NCBI RefSeq assembly: GCF_900167165.1
Contig: NZ_FUXM01000020.1
Span: 1 to 38,765, forward strand
Origin: Carboxydocella sporoproducens DSM 16521
GTDB taxonomy: Bacteria > Bacillota > GCA-003054495 > Carboxydocellales > Carboxydocellaceae
Length of the DNA: 38,765 nt
Direction of reading: 5' to 3'
Shown: one piece after another, positions 17,359-25,483 of the stretch
How the letters are laid out: each line of letters starts with the position of its first letter
Numbering within the stretch: position 1 is the first letter of the stretch
The notes under the pieces: model-generated
Databases searched by the model: none
The model's input: the letters and a program-made list of their open reading frames with translations, nothing else
What the model was told of the DNA's origin: nothing
Made by a program: the position numbers and the translations under genes

Positions 17359-18068
17359 AGGGCAGGAAGCTGGTCCAGCCAGTCCAGGAGCTCGGCCAGG
17401 GTTCCTCGCCAGTGAGCGGGATAAGTGGGTTCACCCCGGTCGATGAGGCAATCAGTGACCAGACCGGTGGTGATACCCAGAGTGGTAGCCACCAGGTCCT
17501 CCTGCGCATCATTGCCGAACATGAAACAGGCTTCCGGGGGGCGGTTAATATTTTCACATACTTCAAGGAAATAACGGACTGCTGGTTTGGAACTGCGGTA
17601 GCTGTCATAATAGGTGACATGGAGCCAGGGCAGGTCGGCGATACCAGCCCAGTGCATGCGTTCCCGGGTAGCTTCCACAGGGAAGAGGGGATTGGTGGCC
17701 AGCACTACCTGGTAGCCTTTGGCCAGGGCTTTTTCTACCACCTGCCGGGCCAGGGGCGTAGGCTGACAGCACTTTTTCAGCTGCGGAAAAACTTCAAGAT
17801 AGTATTTTTCAAAATGGGGCAGGAGTTCTTCCTGTCCCTTTTCTGTCAGACGGGTAAAGGTATGCCAGAAAGCTTCGGCATTGGTAAGGCGGCCATCATT
17901 GGCGATCATGGCCTCAGTAGCCTGCCAGAAGTGGCGTAAAAAGGTTTTGCGGTCTGCCAGCCAGTGGAAATGCTCAGCTACCGCCTGCAAATATTCCTGC
18001 ATGAATAATTCCTGATCAATAGGCAGTAATGTACCGTCCAGGTCAAATAAAATCGTGTCCCGTTTCAT
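17355..18068 (-). CDS. HAD-superfamily phosphatase
   Basis: A 237-residue haloacid dehalogenase-like hydrolase. Motif I is FDLDGTLLP with nucleophile Asp9 and acid Asp11; an ATNP segment fits motif II, the Lys of SSKPAV fits motif III, and FGNDAQEDL is motif IV with two acidic Mg ligands. The helical cap lies between motifs I and II (about 15-90). Substrate unknown; such proteins often act on small phosphate esters. ATG 18068 has an AGGTAAAGG site upstream. It is convergent with the TtcA-like gene and their stop codons overlap, leaving no room for a terminator. Confidence 0.9.
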   Translation of the reverse strand: MKRDTILFDLDGTLLPIDQELFMQEYLQAVAEHFHWLADRKTFLRHFWQATEAMIANDGRLTNAEAFWHTFTRLTEKGQEELLPHFEKYYLEVFPQLKKCCQPTPLARQVVEKALAKGYQVVLATNPLFPVEATRERMHWAGIADLPWLHVTYYDSYRSSKPAVRYFLEVCENINRPPEACFMFGNDAQEDLVATTLGITTGLVTDCLIDRGEPTYPAHWRGTLAELLDWLDQLPAL

Positions 18069-18099
18069 ATACCTTTACCTCCTCATGGTGTTATAGTGG

Positions 18100-18128
18100 T
18101 TGACGGCAACAGCAATTTATCATAGAAT
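18100..18128 (+). promoter_or_regulatory. Candidate promoter for the ferredoxin-glycosylase unit
   Basis: TTGACG (18100-18105), 17-nt spacer, TAGAAT (18123-18128), in the gap between the divergent HAD and ferredoxin genes. The leader to the ferredoxin start would be about 165 nt. Confidence 0.5.
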
Positions 18129-18299
18129 ATACAATACAAGGGTATAGTATAAATCAAGACAGAAGTGATACTTTCATGGGTCCGGTAGAATGGCTGGCGC
18201 GTAAACTATACTATCACACAGGGCAAGAAATTTCCAGCTGTCAATCCGCCTGTAAGGTGGATGGGGAAGAATATGGGAGGAAGAAGGAGGAAGAGCGGG

Positions 18300-18548
18300 A
18301 TGCCTATCTACATCGACAAAAAGCTATGTGACCAGAACAAGGACTGTCCGGCAGCGACCTATTGTGTACCCCTGGCCCTGCGCTATGACAAAGAACGGGG
18401 TGAAATCGTCTATGATCGGGAGAAATGCATGAGCTGTGGCACCTGTGTGGTCCATTGCGGACCGGGGGCCATCTACTTCGCTCAGGATGACGAGGAACTG
18501 GCTCTGCTGGTAGAGGAGCTGAAACGGTTAGAAGAGGAAAACGGCTAA
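18300..18548 (+). CDS. Small 4Fe-4S ferredoxin-like protein (82 aa)
   Basis: An 82-residue iron-sulfur protein. The second motif, CMSCGTCVVHCGPGAI, is CxxCxxCxxxC followed by Gly instead of the usual Pro. The first half has CDQNKDCPAATYC, spaced Cx5CxxxxxC like that of the small ferredoxin at 1.6 kb. The C-terminus is an acidic helix. ATG 18300 follows AGGAGG by 9 nt; an upstream in-frame ATG at 18261 would add basic residues read from the ribosome site itself. A terminator overlaps the end, so the glycosylase gene depends on read-through or a weak promoter of its own. Confidence 0.88.
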   Translation: MPIYIDKKLCDQNKDCPAATYCVPLALRYDKERGEIVYDREKCMSCGTCVVHCGPGAIYFAQDDEELALLVEELKRLEEENG

Positions 18549-18566
18549 AGGCCGCTTTCCTCTTTT
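18534..18566 (+). terminator. Intrinsic terminator overlapping the ferredoxin stop
   Basis: GAGGAAA-ACGGC (18534-18545) pairs with GCCGC-TTTCCTC (18551-18562, one mismatch), with the stop codon in the loop, then a T run. Confidence 0.75.
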
Positions 18567-18607
18567 TCTATTTGTGGTAAAATGGAGAGGAAATGGAGGG
18601 TTAATGG

Positions 18608-19528
18608 ATGCAACACGAATTTTACTGGAATCCCCCTGCTCCTACCGATTTACCGGGAATGCTGAAACGAATGCGTTCTGCCGGTCAGGATGTACTCTAC
18701 CGGCTGGGGGAGAATGGTTTACAAAAGGCCCTGAGCTGGGATGGTCGACCTGTTTTATTGACAGTACAGGAAGAAGGCACAGTAACCAAACCCTGCTGGC
18801 ATATTGAGGTGGCTGGCCCCGAGCTACCGCCTGACTGGCAGGAACGGGCTATTGCCTATTTAAGCCATGTCTTTTGCCTGAATTTTGATTTGCCTGCTTT
18901 TTATCAGTTTTGCCGCCAGCATCTTCCCCTGGCTGCTCTGGTGGAGCGTTTCTATGGTCAGCGCATGATCCTGGAGCCGACTCTTTATGAAGCGGCCATT
19001 AGCTCTATAATTGCCCAGCAGCTCAATCTCAGTTTTTGCGCCCAGCTGAAACGGAATTTGCTGGTCCGTTGTAATTGCCAGTGGCACTGGGAAGGGGTGG
19101 ACTGGCTGTTGTTTCCTGAGCCGCAACAACTGGTCAGGTTGACCGCGGAAGATTTACGTTTACTCAAGTTCAGCCGCAGTAAGGCAGAATATGTACTGGG
19201 AGTGGCCCAGGCTACAGCAACAGGCCAGCTGAACTGGAGCAAGGTTGAAACCATGCCGGAACAGGAGGCGATGAGCTATTTAATTTCCTGGCGGGGCATT
19301 GGGCGCTGGACAGCAGAGTGTATCCTGCTGTTTGGCCAGGGGCGGTCGGACTTGTTGCCGGCAGCGGATATCGGTTTACGTAATGCGGTTGGGCAGCTGT
19401 GGGGGCTGGGACGCCAGGCAACTGAAGCTGAAGTACGGGAAATCGGGGAAGGCTGGCGGCCCTACCGGAGCTGGGTAACCCATTATCTCTGGTTGAGTTT
19501 AACAGAAAATTCAGGCAAAGACTTGTAA
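18608..19528 (+). CDS. DNA-3-methyladenine glycosylase, AlkA-like HhH-GPD protein
   Basis: A 306-residue base-excision repair glycosylase. The C-terminal two thirds carry the HhH-GPD fold: LYEAAISSIIAQQLNLSFC, then the helix-hairpin-helix SWRGIGRWTAECILLFG and the catalytic aspartate D254 (LLPAADIGLRNA). It lacks the four Cys of the iron-sulfur glycosylases, fitting AlkA rather than Nth/MutY. It would remove alkylated purines from DNA. ATG 18608 follows GGAGGG by 3-8 nt. The -35 of the following riboswitch promoter overlaps its stop codon. Confidence 0.9.
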   Translation: MQHEFYWNPPAPTDLPGMLKRMRSAGQDVLYRLGENGLQKALSWDGRPVLLTVQEEGTVTKPCWHIEVAGPELPPDWQERAIAYLSHVFCLNFDLPAFYQFCRQHLPLAALVERFYGQRMILEPTLYEAAISSIIAQQLNLSFCAQLKRNLLVRCNCQWHWEGVDWLLFPEPQQLVRLTAEDLRLLKFSRSKAEYVLGVAQATATGQLNWSKVETMPEQEAMSYLISWRGIGRWTAECILLFGQGRSDLLPAADIGLRNAVGQLWGLGRQATEAEVREIGEGWRPYRSWVTHYLWLSLTENSGKDL

Positions 19529-19551
19529 AAATGACCATAATATGCTATGAT
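19523..19551 (+). promoter_or_regulatory. Promoter of the cobalt transporter operon
   Basis: TTGTAA (19523-19528, containing the stop codon of the preceding gene), 17-nt spacer, TATGAT (19546-19551). Transcription would begin near 19558, just ahead of the riboswitch. Confidence 0.6.
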
Positions 19552-19572
19552 AATTACTGTTAAAAAAGAATA

Positions 19573-19767
19573 ACAGAGGCGCCTGGCCCTGAGGGGTCGG
19601 CTTAAACGGTATCCGGTGCGAATCCGAGCATTTACTGTGTTGGTGAGCGGGCTCATTGTGAGGGGCCAGCGATGAACCTCAGCCAGTAACCGGCCTGCTG
19701 AAACACACCTTTATGCAAATGGGAGGTGGTTTGCTTCAGGCTGTCCGTTAAGCTGAGCGCCTTGCCT
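19573..19767 (+). ncRNA. Cobalamin-type riboswitch
   Basis: The leader of cbiM contains the cobalamin riboswitch landmarks: a GGTATCCGGTGCGAATCCG core (19608-19626), a short ACTGT segment after it, and a B12-box-like AGCCAGTAACCGGCCTGC at 19681-19698. GGCGC near 19579 can pair with GCGCC near 19757 to close the outer stem. The core differs from the usual one, so it is a variant. It is followed by a terminator hairpin, so high cobalamin should switch off cobalt uptake. Assigned by motif reading, not by a covariance search. Confidence 0.75.
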
Positions 19768-19795
19768 TCCCTGGTCATAAGGCTGGGGATTTTTT
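19768..19795 (+). terminator. Riboswitch expression-platform terminator
   Basis: TCCCTGG (19768-19774) pairs with CTGGGGA (19783-19789) with two wobbles, followed by TTTTTT. It lies between the B12-box-like element and the cbiM ribosome site. Confidence 0.65.
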
Positions 19796-19824
19796 ATTTT
19801 GCAATGCTGGGAGGGGAAGAGTAG

Positions 19825-20568
19825 ATGAAAAAGTACAAGTCATTAGTTCTGATTGGTTTGGGTTTATTATGGTTTACTTTAAATGCCCCTGTTAATGCTT
19901 ATGCCATGCACATAGCTGAAGGCTTCCTGCCGCCGGTTTGGGCGGGATTATGGTATTTGCTGTTCTTGCCCTTTTTGGCCTGGGGTTTGTACCGGATAAA
20001 CCGGATAGTAAAAGCCAACCCCGGAGTAAAGATGCTCCTGGGTTTGGTGGGAGCTTTTGCCTTTGTACTATCTGCATTAAAAATACCTTCCGTAACCGGT
20101 AGCTGTTCCCATCCAACGGGAGTGGGGCTGGGAGCTATCCTGTTTGGTCCAGCTGCCATGATGGTGCTGGGCACGATTGTTCTCCTTTTTCAGGCTTTAC
20201 TGCTGGCCCATGGCGGGGTAACTACTTTAGGAGCCAATGCCTTTTCTATGGCTATTACTGGCCCTCTGGTTTCCTATGGACTTTACAAGCTTTTGCAAAA
20301 AACCGGGGTGAACCGCAGTTTCAGCATTTTTCTGGCCGCTACCCTGGGGGACCTGGCTACCTATCTGGTGACATCGGTTCAGCTGGCCCTGGCATTTCCC
20401 ACCGGTGGGCTCATTGCTGCCTTTCTCAAATTTGCCGGGATTTTTGCCCTTACCCAGATTCCGCTGGCCATCAGCGAAGGCTTGCTGACTGTAGTGGTCT
20501 TTAATACCATCAGCAATTATAACCGCCAGGAGTTAGTGGAACTGGCAGTTCTGACGGAGGAGGGTTAA
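19825..20568 (+). CDS. cbiM: Cobalt ECF transporter substrate-binding protein CbiM
   Basis: A 247-residue membrane protein that binds Co2+ for uptake. An N-terminal signal peptide (about 1-27, ending AYA) should be cleaved to expose Met-His-Ile ([10 protein letters not shown]), whose N-terminal amine and His bind the metal in CbiM/NikM proteins. The later segments [21 protein letters not shown] and [19 protein letters not shown] are family signatures that line the metal site. It is the first gene of cbiMNQO, under a cobalamin-type riboswitch, so cobalt rather than nickel is the expected ion. The next gene starts 1 nt after its stop. Confidence 0.95.
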   Translation: MKKYKSLVLIGLGLLWFTLNAPVNAYAMHIAEGFLPPVWAGLWYLLFLPFLAWGLYRINRIVKANPGVKMLLGLVGAFAFVLSALKIPSVTGSCSHPTGVGLGAILFGPAAMMVLGTIVLLFQALLLAHGGVTTLGANAFSMAITGPLVSYGLYKLLQKTGVNRSFSIFLAATLGDLATYLVTSVQLALAFPTGGLIAAFLKFAGIFALTQIPLAISEGLLTVVVFNTISNYNRQELVELAVLTEEG

Positions 20569-20569
20569 G

Positions 20570-20863
20570 ATGAAAAAGCAAAATCTTATTTTATTGCTAA
20601 TGGCCGTGGTTTTATCTTTAGGACCTCTTGTCCTGTTGCCCAATGCCCCTTTCGCTGGAGCTGATGGGCAGGCGGAAGAAGTGATCAGCCAGTTGCGTCC
20701 TGACTACAAGCCCTGGTTCCAGAATTTCTGGCAACCGCCCAGCGGGGAAGTGGAAAGCTTGCTCTTTGCCCTGCAAGCAGCCCTGGGCAGTGGTTTTATT
20801 GGCTATTATTTAGGCTATCTTCGCGGCAAAAAACAGGCAGAGGAGAAAAAAGGGCATGTTTAA
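20570..20863 (+). CDS. cbiN: Cobalt transport protein CbiN
   Basis: A 97-residue auxiliary subunit with two membrane helices (about 5-25 and 66-85) joined by an extracellular loop containing GADGQAEEVI, the conserved CbiN motif. CbiN contacts CbiM and helps metal enter the binding pocket. The C-terminus is basic and faces the cytoplasm. It starts 1 nt after cbiM and overlaps cbiQ by 8 nt, a tight operon. Confidence 0.93.
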   Translation: MKKQNLILLLMAVVLSLGPLVLLPNAPFAGADGQAEEVISQLRPDYKPWFQNFWQPPSGEVESLLFALQAALGSGFIGYYLGYLRGKKQAEEKKGHV

Positions 20864-21653
20864 TATCGATCAATTTGCTTATAATAACCGGCTGCGTCAT
20901 GTTCATCCTCTGGAAAAATTGCTATTGACCGGATTAACTATGGGGGCGGTCTTGAGCCATCCCCAACCGGTGGTAACGGGCCTGGTGCTGCTAATAATGA
21001 ATGGAATTTTATGGGGGCGGGCTGGTATACCCTTGCGCTATCTGGTGCGGCTGCTGCTTTTGCCTTTTTCCTTTTTGCTGCTCAGTGCCTGGACGATTTT
21101 GTTAAGCCTCAGTACCGAGCCGGTTAGTGGGATTATAACCTGGAAAATCGGGCCGCTGTTTGCAGGGATTGACTGGCGGCAGCTGGGGCTGGCCCTGCGG
21201 GTTATACTACAGGCTCTGGCTGCTGTCAGCTGCCTTTACTTTCTCATCCTGACTACACCGATGGTTGAGATCCTGGGAATTCTGCGCCGTTTGCAGATTC
21301 CGCCCCTGCTACTGGAACTGATGGGATTGGTTTATCGCTTTATCTTTGTGCTGGCGGAAACAGCAGTACAGATCCAGATTTCCCAGGCTTCCCGCTGGGG
21401 CTATGCCAGTCTGGGCAATTCCTACCGCTCCCTGGGCCAGTTGATAACCGCTCTGTTGTTCAAATCCCAGCAGCGTTCCCGCCAGCTCTATCAAGCTCTG
21501 GAGGCCAGGGGTTATCAGGGGGAGTTAAGGGTATTGGAACCGGAATATCACTGGTCCGGTGCCAATCTGGCCTTGATTGCTCTGGTACAAATGGTACTCT
21601 GGTTTATGGCATTAAACGGGGGAGGAGAAAAAATTGTCATCTTTCATTCTTGA
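20856..21653 (+). CDS. cbiQ: Energy-coupling factor transmembrane protein CbiQ
   Basis: A 265-residue T component of the ECF cobalt importer, with about five helices (FNIDQFAYNNRLRHVHPLEKLLLT at the start). The long coupling helices contain QASRWGY and the ALEARGYQG motif; the Ala-Arg-Gly triplet is the usual contact with the ATPase. It transmits ATP-driven motion from CbiO to CbiM. The gene overlaps cbiN by 8 nt and cbiO by 20 nt. Confidence 0.94.
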   Translation: MFNIDQFAYNNRLRHVHPLEKLLLTGLTMGAVLSHPQPVVTGLVLLIMNGILWGRAGIPLRYLVRLLLLPFSFLLLSAWTILLSLSTEPVSGIITWKIGPLFAGIDWRQLGLALRVILQALAAVSCLYFLILTTPMVEILGILRRLQIPPLLLELMGLVYRFIFVLAETAVQIQISQASRWGYASLGNSYRSLGQLITALLFKSQQRSRQLYQALEARGYQGELRVLEPEYHWSGANLALIALVQMVLWFMALNGGGEKIVIFHS

Positions 21654-22464
21654 GGCCTGTGCCGTGGAATTTGCCTATCCGGATGGGACGGTAGCATTGC
21701 AGGGTGTGAATATGGCGATTGAACGGGGAAAGAAAATTGCCGTGCTGGGGTCCAATGGGGCGGGCAAATCCACCCTGTTTTTGCACTTTAACGGAATTTT
21801 ACGGCCCCGGCAGGGGGAAATCCGTTTTGCCGGGCATAAAGTCAGCTATAAACATAAAGATTTACTGGAGCTGCGCAAACGGGTGGGGATTGTTTTTCAG
21901 GACCCGGATAGCCAGCTATTTTCCGCCAGTGTCTATCAGGAGATTTCCTTTGGCCCCCTCAATCTAGGCTTGGCGGAAGCGGAGGTGCGGCGGAGGGTGG
22001 AACAGGCTCTGGCAGCCACGGAGATCAGCCATTTACGGGATAAACCGACCCATGCCTTGAGTTACGGGCAGAAAAAACGGGTTTCCCTGGCGGCCATTCT
22101 GGCCATGGAGCCGGAAGTGCTGATTTGTGATGAGCCTACAGCCTGGCTGGATCCGCGCCATTCCAGACAAGTAATGGAATTGCTGGATAATATTAGCGAC
22201 AAGGGGACGACGGTCATCCTTTCCACCCATGATGTGGAACTGGCCTATGACTGGGCAGATTATGTCTATGTCATGCAACAGGGACGGGTAATCGGGCAGG
22301 GAACACCGGCGGAAATTTTCCTGGATGAAAAGCTTCTGCAACAGGCAGATCTGACTCAGCCCTGGCTGGTTGAGGTATATCAGGCCTTGAGGCAACGGGG
22401 GCTAACTAACCGGCCGCTGCCGCGCAATCGACAGGAGTTGCTGGCCCTGGTGCTGGCTCAATAA
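21634..22464 (+). CDS. cbiO: Cobalt ECF transporter ATP-binding protein CbiO
   Basis: A 276-residue ABC ATPase that powers the cobalt importer. Walker A is GSNGAGKST, the Q-loop region VGIVFQDPDSQLFSASV is typical of ECF ATPases, the signature is LSYGQKKR, Walker B is VLICDEPTAWLD, and the switch His is in STHDVEL. The start is TTG 21634 with a strong GGGGGAGGAG site 6-7 nt upstream, inside the end of cbiQ. As only one ATPase gene is present, it should act as a homodimer. A bidirectional terminator follows. Confidence 0.95.
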   Translation: MSSFILEACAVEFAYPDGTVALQGVNMAIERGKKIAVLGSNGAGKSTLFLHFNGILRPRQGEIRFAGHKVSYKHKDLLELRKRVGIVFQDPDSQLFSASVYQEISFGPLNLGLAEAEVRRRVEQALAATEISHLRDKPTHALSYGQKKRVSLAAILAMEPEVLICDEPTAWLDPRHSRQVMELLDNISDKGTTVILSTHDVELAYDWADYVYVMQQGRVIGQGTPAEIFLDEKLLQQADLTQPWLVEVYQALRQRGLTNRPLPRNRQELLALVLAQ

Positions 22465-22491
22465 AAAAGCTGTCCGCAAGGACAGCTTTTA
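22463..22491. terminator. Bidirectional terminator between cbiO and degV
   Basis: AAAAGCTGTCC (22465-22475) and GGACAGCTTTT (22480-22490) form a perfect 11-bp stem with a 4-nt GCAA loop, with A and T runs on either side so it works in both directions. It covers the end of both convergent genes. Confidence 0.9.
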
Positions 22492-23340
22492 TGCTTCACA
22501 GAAAACAAAACCTACCAGACCAGGGCCGGTATGGATGCCAAGAGCCGGGGAAATCTGTTCCAGAAAGCTTTCTACCACAGTGGGGAGCTCTTTCAGTTTT
22601 TTGTAAAGCTCCCGTGCCTCTGCCTCGGCGGCGCCATGCAGAACAGCCAGCCGGCAAGGGGTTTCTTTAGCCAGCTGTTCGCCTATTTTCAGCAATTCTT
22701 TTAACCCCAGTTTTTTTCCCCTTACTTTTGTGAAGGAAAAATACTTGCCTTCTTTATCAACAGAAATAATGGGTTTTAGATTGAGCATTTGCCCAAGAAA
22801 GGCGGAAACCGCACCAATACGACCGCCCCGGTGGAGATATTCCAGCGTATCGAGGATAAAAAAGACACGGCTAGTATCCCGCAGATGTACTAAGCGCTGC
22901 CAGATAGTATCCAGATCGGTTTGGCCGCTGCGCAGCATCCGGGCGGCTTCCAGAAGCAGAAAACCCTGACCGAAGGAAAGGGAACGGCTGTCAAATACCC
23001 GGATGTCCAGGCCTTCATACTGGCTGGCTATGGTCTGTACCATTTGCCAGGTACCAGAAAGACTGCTGGAGATATGGATGGCCAGTACCTGTTTGTAGCC
23101 TTCAGCCTTCAGTTGGTCCAGCAAAGCCAGAACCGCGCCGGGAGTGGGCATGGAAGTGGTGGGGATTTCAACCGGCAAGCGAGCATAGATATCCTCGGGC
23201 TGGATATCTACCCGGTCCAGGAACTGACCATCCTGATAATTGATGCCAAAGGGCAGGACGTGAATTTGCAGCGCTTCTAACAAGGTCGGGGGTAGATCGC
23301 AGGCGCTGTCTGTGATTAGTGCAATGGAAAACTGGGGCAT
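22489..23340 (-). CDS. DegV-family fatty-acid-binding protein
   Basis: A 283-residue DegV protein: N-terminal ITDSACDLP, then the lipid-site loop TSMPTPG, HISSSLSGTWQ, the FDSRSLSFGQGF segment, YLHRGGRIG and the KPIISVDKEG region. In Gram-positive bacteria such proteins bind fatty acids, and some act as FakB partners of the fatty acid kinase FakA, which is not in this window. ATG 23340 follows a GGAGAAAG site. It lies downstream of the pseudouridine synthase on the same strand with a 61-bp AT-rich gap. Confidence 0.92.
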   Translation of the reverse strand: MPQFSIALITDSACDLPPTLLEALQIHVLPFGINYQDGQFLDRVDIQPEDIYARLPVEIPTTSMPTPGAVLALLDQLKAEGYKQVLAIHISSSLSGTWQMVQTIASQYEGLDIRVFDSRSLSFGQGFLLLEAARMLRSGQTDLDTIWQRLVHLRDTSRVFFILDTLEYLHRGGRIGAVSAFLGQMLNLKPIISVDKEGKYFSFTKVRGKKLGLKELLKIGEQLAKETPCRLAVLHGAAEAEARELYKKLKELPTVVESFLEQISPALGIHTGPGLVGFVFCEA

Positions 23341-23401
23341 TCTTTCTCCTCCAAATATTTAGATTTCTTTTATTTTAACATATTAACAACCATACTAAAA
23401 G

Positions 23402-24277
23402 CTATTTTAAAAAATTCCGAAAATCGGCAGGTAACGGAGCGCTAATTCCCTGTCCTGGCCAAACCAGGCGCTGGCAGTGGAGCAGAGGACGAGGGGCCAG
23501 GGGAGCGGCCGGACCGCCATAATATTTGTCCCCCAGAATAGGACAGCCCAGGTGGCTTAAATGTACTCGAATTTGGTGGGTACGACCGGTAACCAGCTCC
23601 AGTTCCAGCAGGGACCATTCCTTCCCGGTTTGTAGAAGGCGGTAGCGGGTAAGGGCAGGCTGCCCCGCAGGAATGATGGCGCGTAACTGTGGATGATGGG
23701 GATGAGGGCCGATGGGAGCTGAAATTTCTCCCGTTTCAGCCGGAGGCTGGCCCAAAACGATGGCCTGGTAATAGCGGCTGATTTTGCCGCTGCGCAGTAG
23801 CTGGTCCAGTACATGATGGGCATGGCTGTGTTTGGCAAAGAGAACAACGCCACTGGTGTCCCGGTCCAGTCTGTGGACAGGATGGGCCACCGGGGCCAGA
23901 CCTTTTTGCTGCAGGTAATAGGCTACCCCATGGGCCAGAGTCGGTTTTTGCCCCTGGTGCGGTCCACCGGGATGAACAGCTATACCTGCCGGTTTGTTAA
24001 GAGCCAGGCACTGTTCATCTTCAAAAAGAATATCTAAAGCCATATGTATCGGGGTTAGACCGGGGGCCGGAGCAGCGGTTTCCAGCAGGACTTTCAGCTC
24101 ATCTCCTGCTTTTACGGTATGGCCCAAAAAAGGGGCACGACCATTGAGCAAAATTCCCCGGCGGCGGGTCAGGCGCTGAATCGCCCGCCCTGATACCTGT
24201 AACTGCTGGCGCAGAATAGTTTCCACCGTCAAACCGGCTTGTTCGGGGGGAACAGAATAGGTCAGCCATTTGCGCAA
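23402..24277 (-). CDS. RluA-family 23S/tRNA pseudouridine synthase
   Basis: A 291-residue pseudouridine synthase. It begins with an S4-like RNA-binding domain (about 10-75, VSGRAIQRLTRRRGILLNG) and continues with the catalytic domain, with the RluA/RluD motif HRLDRDTSGVVLFAK and catalytic Asp138, then TGRTHQIRVHLSHLGCPILGD. It isomerises uridine in rRNA or tRNA; the exact target cannot be told. The start chosen is TTG 24277, because AAGGAG lies 9 nt upstream. A longer reading to 24397 would run through the divergent promoter and add residues unlike the family. Confidence 0.9.
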   Translation of the reverse strand: MRKWLTYSVPPEQAGLTVETILRQQLQVSGRAIQRLTRRRGILLNGRAPFLGHTVKAGDELKVLLETAAPAPGLTPIHMALDILFEDEQCLALNKPAGIAVHPGGPHQGQKPTLAHGVAYYLQQKGLAPVAHPVHRLDRDTSGVVLFAKHSHAHHVLDQLLRSGKISRYYQAIVLGQPPAETGEISAPIGPHPHHPQLRAIIPAGQPALTRYRLLQTGKEWSLLELELVTGRTHQIRVHLSHLGCPILGDKYYGGPAAPLAPRPLLHCQRLVWPGQGISAPLPADFRNFLK

Positions 24278-24293
24278 GGAATTTGCTCCTTTC

Positions 24294-24304
24294 TGTGATA
24301 TAAT
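24294..24304 (+). promoter_or_regulatory. Extended -10 promoter element for the SEDS-like gene
   Basis: TGTGATATAAT at 24294-24304 holds a perfect TATAAT with an extended TGn; the -35 region is poor. It lies 39 bp before the start codon in the divergent gap with the pseudouridine synthase. Confidence 0.45.
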
Positions 24305-24342
24305 GGATAATAATATTATATCCCGAATTGGGAGGAAGGGAA

Positions 24343-25413
24343 ATGCTTGATTTGCGCCGCACCCTGGCTCTCCTGTTGCCGTTGTCTCTGATGGCAATTG
24401 GGGTAATGCTGGTGGACAGAGCCACAGCCGTGCGTTCCTGGCAGGATTATGGCAATTACCATGCCTATGGCTTACGGCAGGCCCAGTTCGCTCTCCTGGC
24501 CCTGCTGGCCTTCTTTCTGGCCTGGCGGACTACTGTGCCTTTCTGGCAAAACTGGGCCTGGAGTATGTGGGCAATTACAGTAGTGCTAAACGGTTTTTTG
24601 CTGGTGCCTGGCTGGAGTATAGCGGCCGGCGGGGCAGCTCGCTGGCTCAAGCTGGGTGATCTGGTAATTGCCCCTGCTGGTTTGATGCTGCTTACTACCT
24701 GTTTGGTCTTACCCCTCTTACCCCGGCGGCGCTGGATGCTGGCCCTTTTAATGGGCGAGAGTTTGCTGCTGGCAGCTCAGCCCGATTTCAGCCAGATTCC
24801 TGTCCTCTGGGCAGCAGGCCTGACGGTGCTGGTCCTGAAGGGCAATTTCGGTCTGAGAGAAGGGTTGGCCGGAGCCCTGGGACTGTTGCTGTTTAGTGGT
24901 CTGGCCTGGTTACATCCCTATGTGCAGGGGCGTATTTACAATGTCCTCTGGCCCATACCAGGGCAGGGGGGTGAGGATTATCTGGGGCTGCGCCGCATGT
25001 GGGCAGAAGCAGGCTGGTGGGGCCAGGGTTTTACCTGGCGGCAGGAGAGTTATTATATCTCATCACCGGAAGATGATTATCTCTTTGCTTTCCTGGCCCA
25101 CAAACTGGGTTGGGTAGCAGCTGTACTGCTGGTTATTGCCTATCTGGCCTGGGTTTGGGCGGTCTGGCCGCGGCGCTGGGAAAAGTACTGGCAGGGGGAT
25201 TACCCCCTGATGGTGCGAGGGGCTTTGCTGGCCTGGCTGGGAAGTGCAGCGGCCTTGCATTTTCTGACCAATAGCGGCTGGTTTCCTATTACTACCATTA
25301 ACTTGCCCTGGATGAGCTGGGGAGGAACTGGTTTGATTACAACCGCCTGGGCGGCAGGTTTGGCGGCCGGGATGGTAGGAAAGGAAGAAGGAGAGTATGC
25401 AGGAGCGGGTTAG
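24343..25413 (+). CDS. Divergent SEDS (FtsW/RodA/SpoVE)-family membrane protein
   Basis: A 356-residue protein with about nine to ten membrane helices. Two places recall the SEDS glycan polymerases: GGAARWLKLGDLVIAPAG, matching the GARRWI...QPSE region, and SSPEDDYLFAFLAHKLGWVAAVL, matching the HTDFIFAVIAEELG loop in which the Asp is catalytic. The usual GLG(N/S)S motif is replaced by GWWGQGFTWRQ. The C-terminal LTNSGWFPITTINLPWMSWGGTGLI is close to the SEDS LPFISYGGS motif. It is likely a distant paralogue of RodA/FtsW; activity is unproven. ATG 24343 follows GGAGGAAGG. The amidase gene follows after a terminator. Confidence 0.82.
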   Translation: MLDLRRTLALLLPLSLMAIGVMLVDRATAVRSWQDYGNYHAYGLRQAQFALLALLAFFLAWRTTVPFWQNWAWSMWAITVVLNGFLLVPGWSIAAGGAARWLKLGDLVIAPAGLMLLTTCLVLPLLPRRRWMLALLMGESLLLAAQPDFSQIPVLWAAGLTVLVLKGNFGLREGLAGALGLLLFSGLAWLHPYVQGRIYNVLWPIPGQGGEDYLGLRRMWAEAGWWGQGFTWRQESYYISSPEDDYLFAFLAHKLGWVAAVLLVIAYLAWVWAVWPRRWEKYWQGDYPLMVRGALLAWLGSAAALHFLTNSGWFPITTINLPWMSWGGTGLITTAWAAGLAAGMVGKEEGEYAGAG

Positions 25414-25427
25414 ACCGCTCTTTTTTT
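25403..25427 (+). terminator. Intrinsic terminator overlapping the SEDS-like stop
   Basis: GAGCGG (25403-25408) pairs with CCGCTC (25415-25420), then seven T. The stop codon is in the loop. Confidence 0.8.
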
Positions 25428-25483
25428 CTTGGTCAGTGGCGACACCGGCAAACGGTGCATACAATTCAATGAGGTGATGCTAG

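Noticed and set aside
18142-18211. Inverted repeat GTATAGT / ACTATAC upstream of the second ferredoxin
   Set aside because: Only 7 bp with 56 bp between the arms, in AT-rich sequence; likely to arise by chance.
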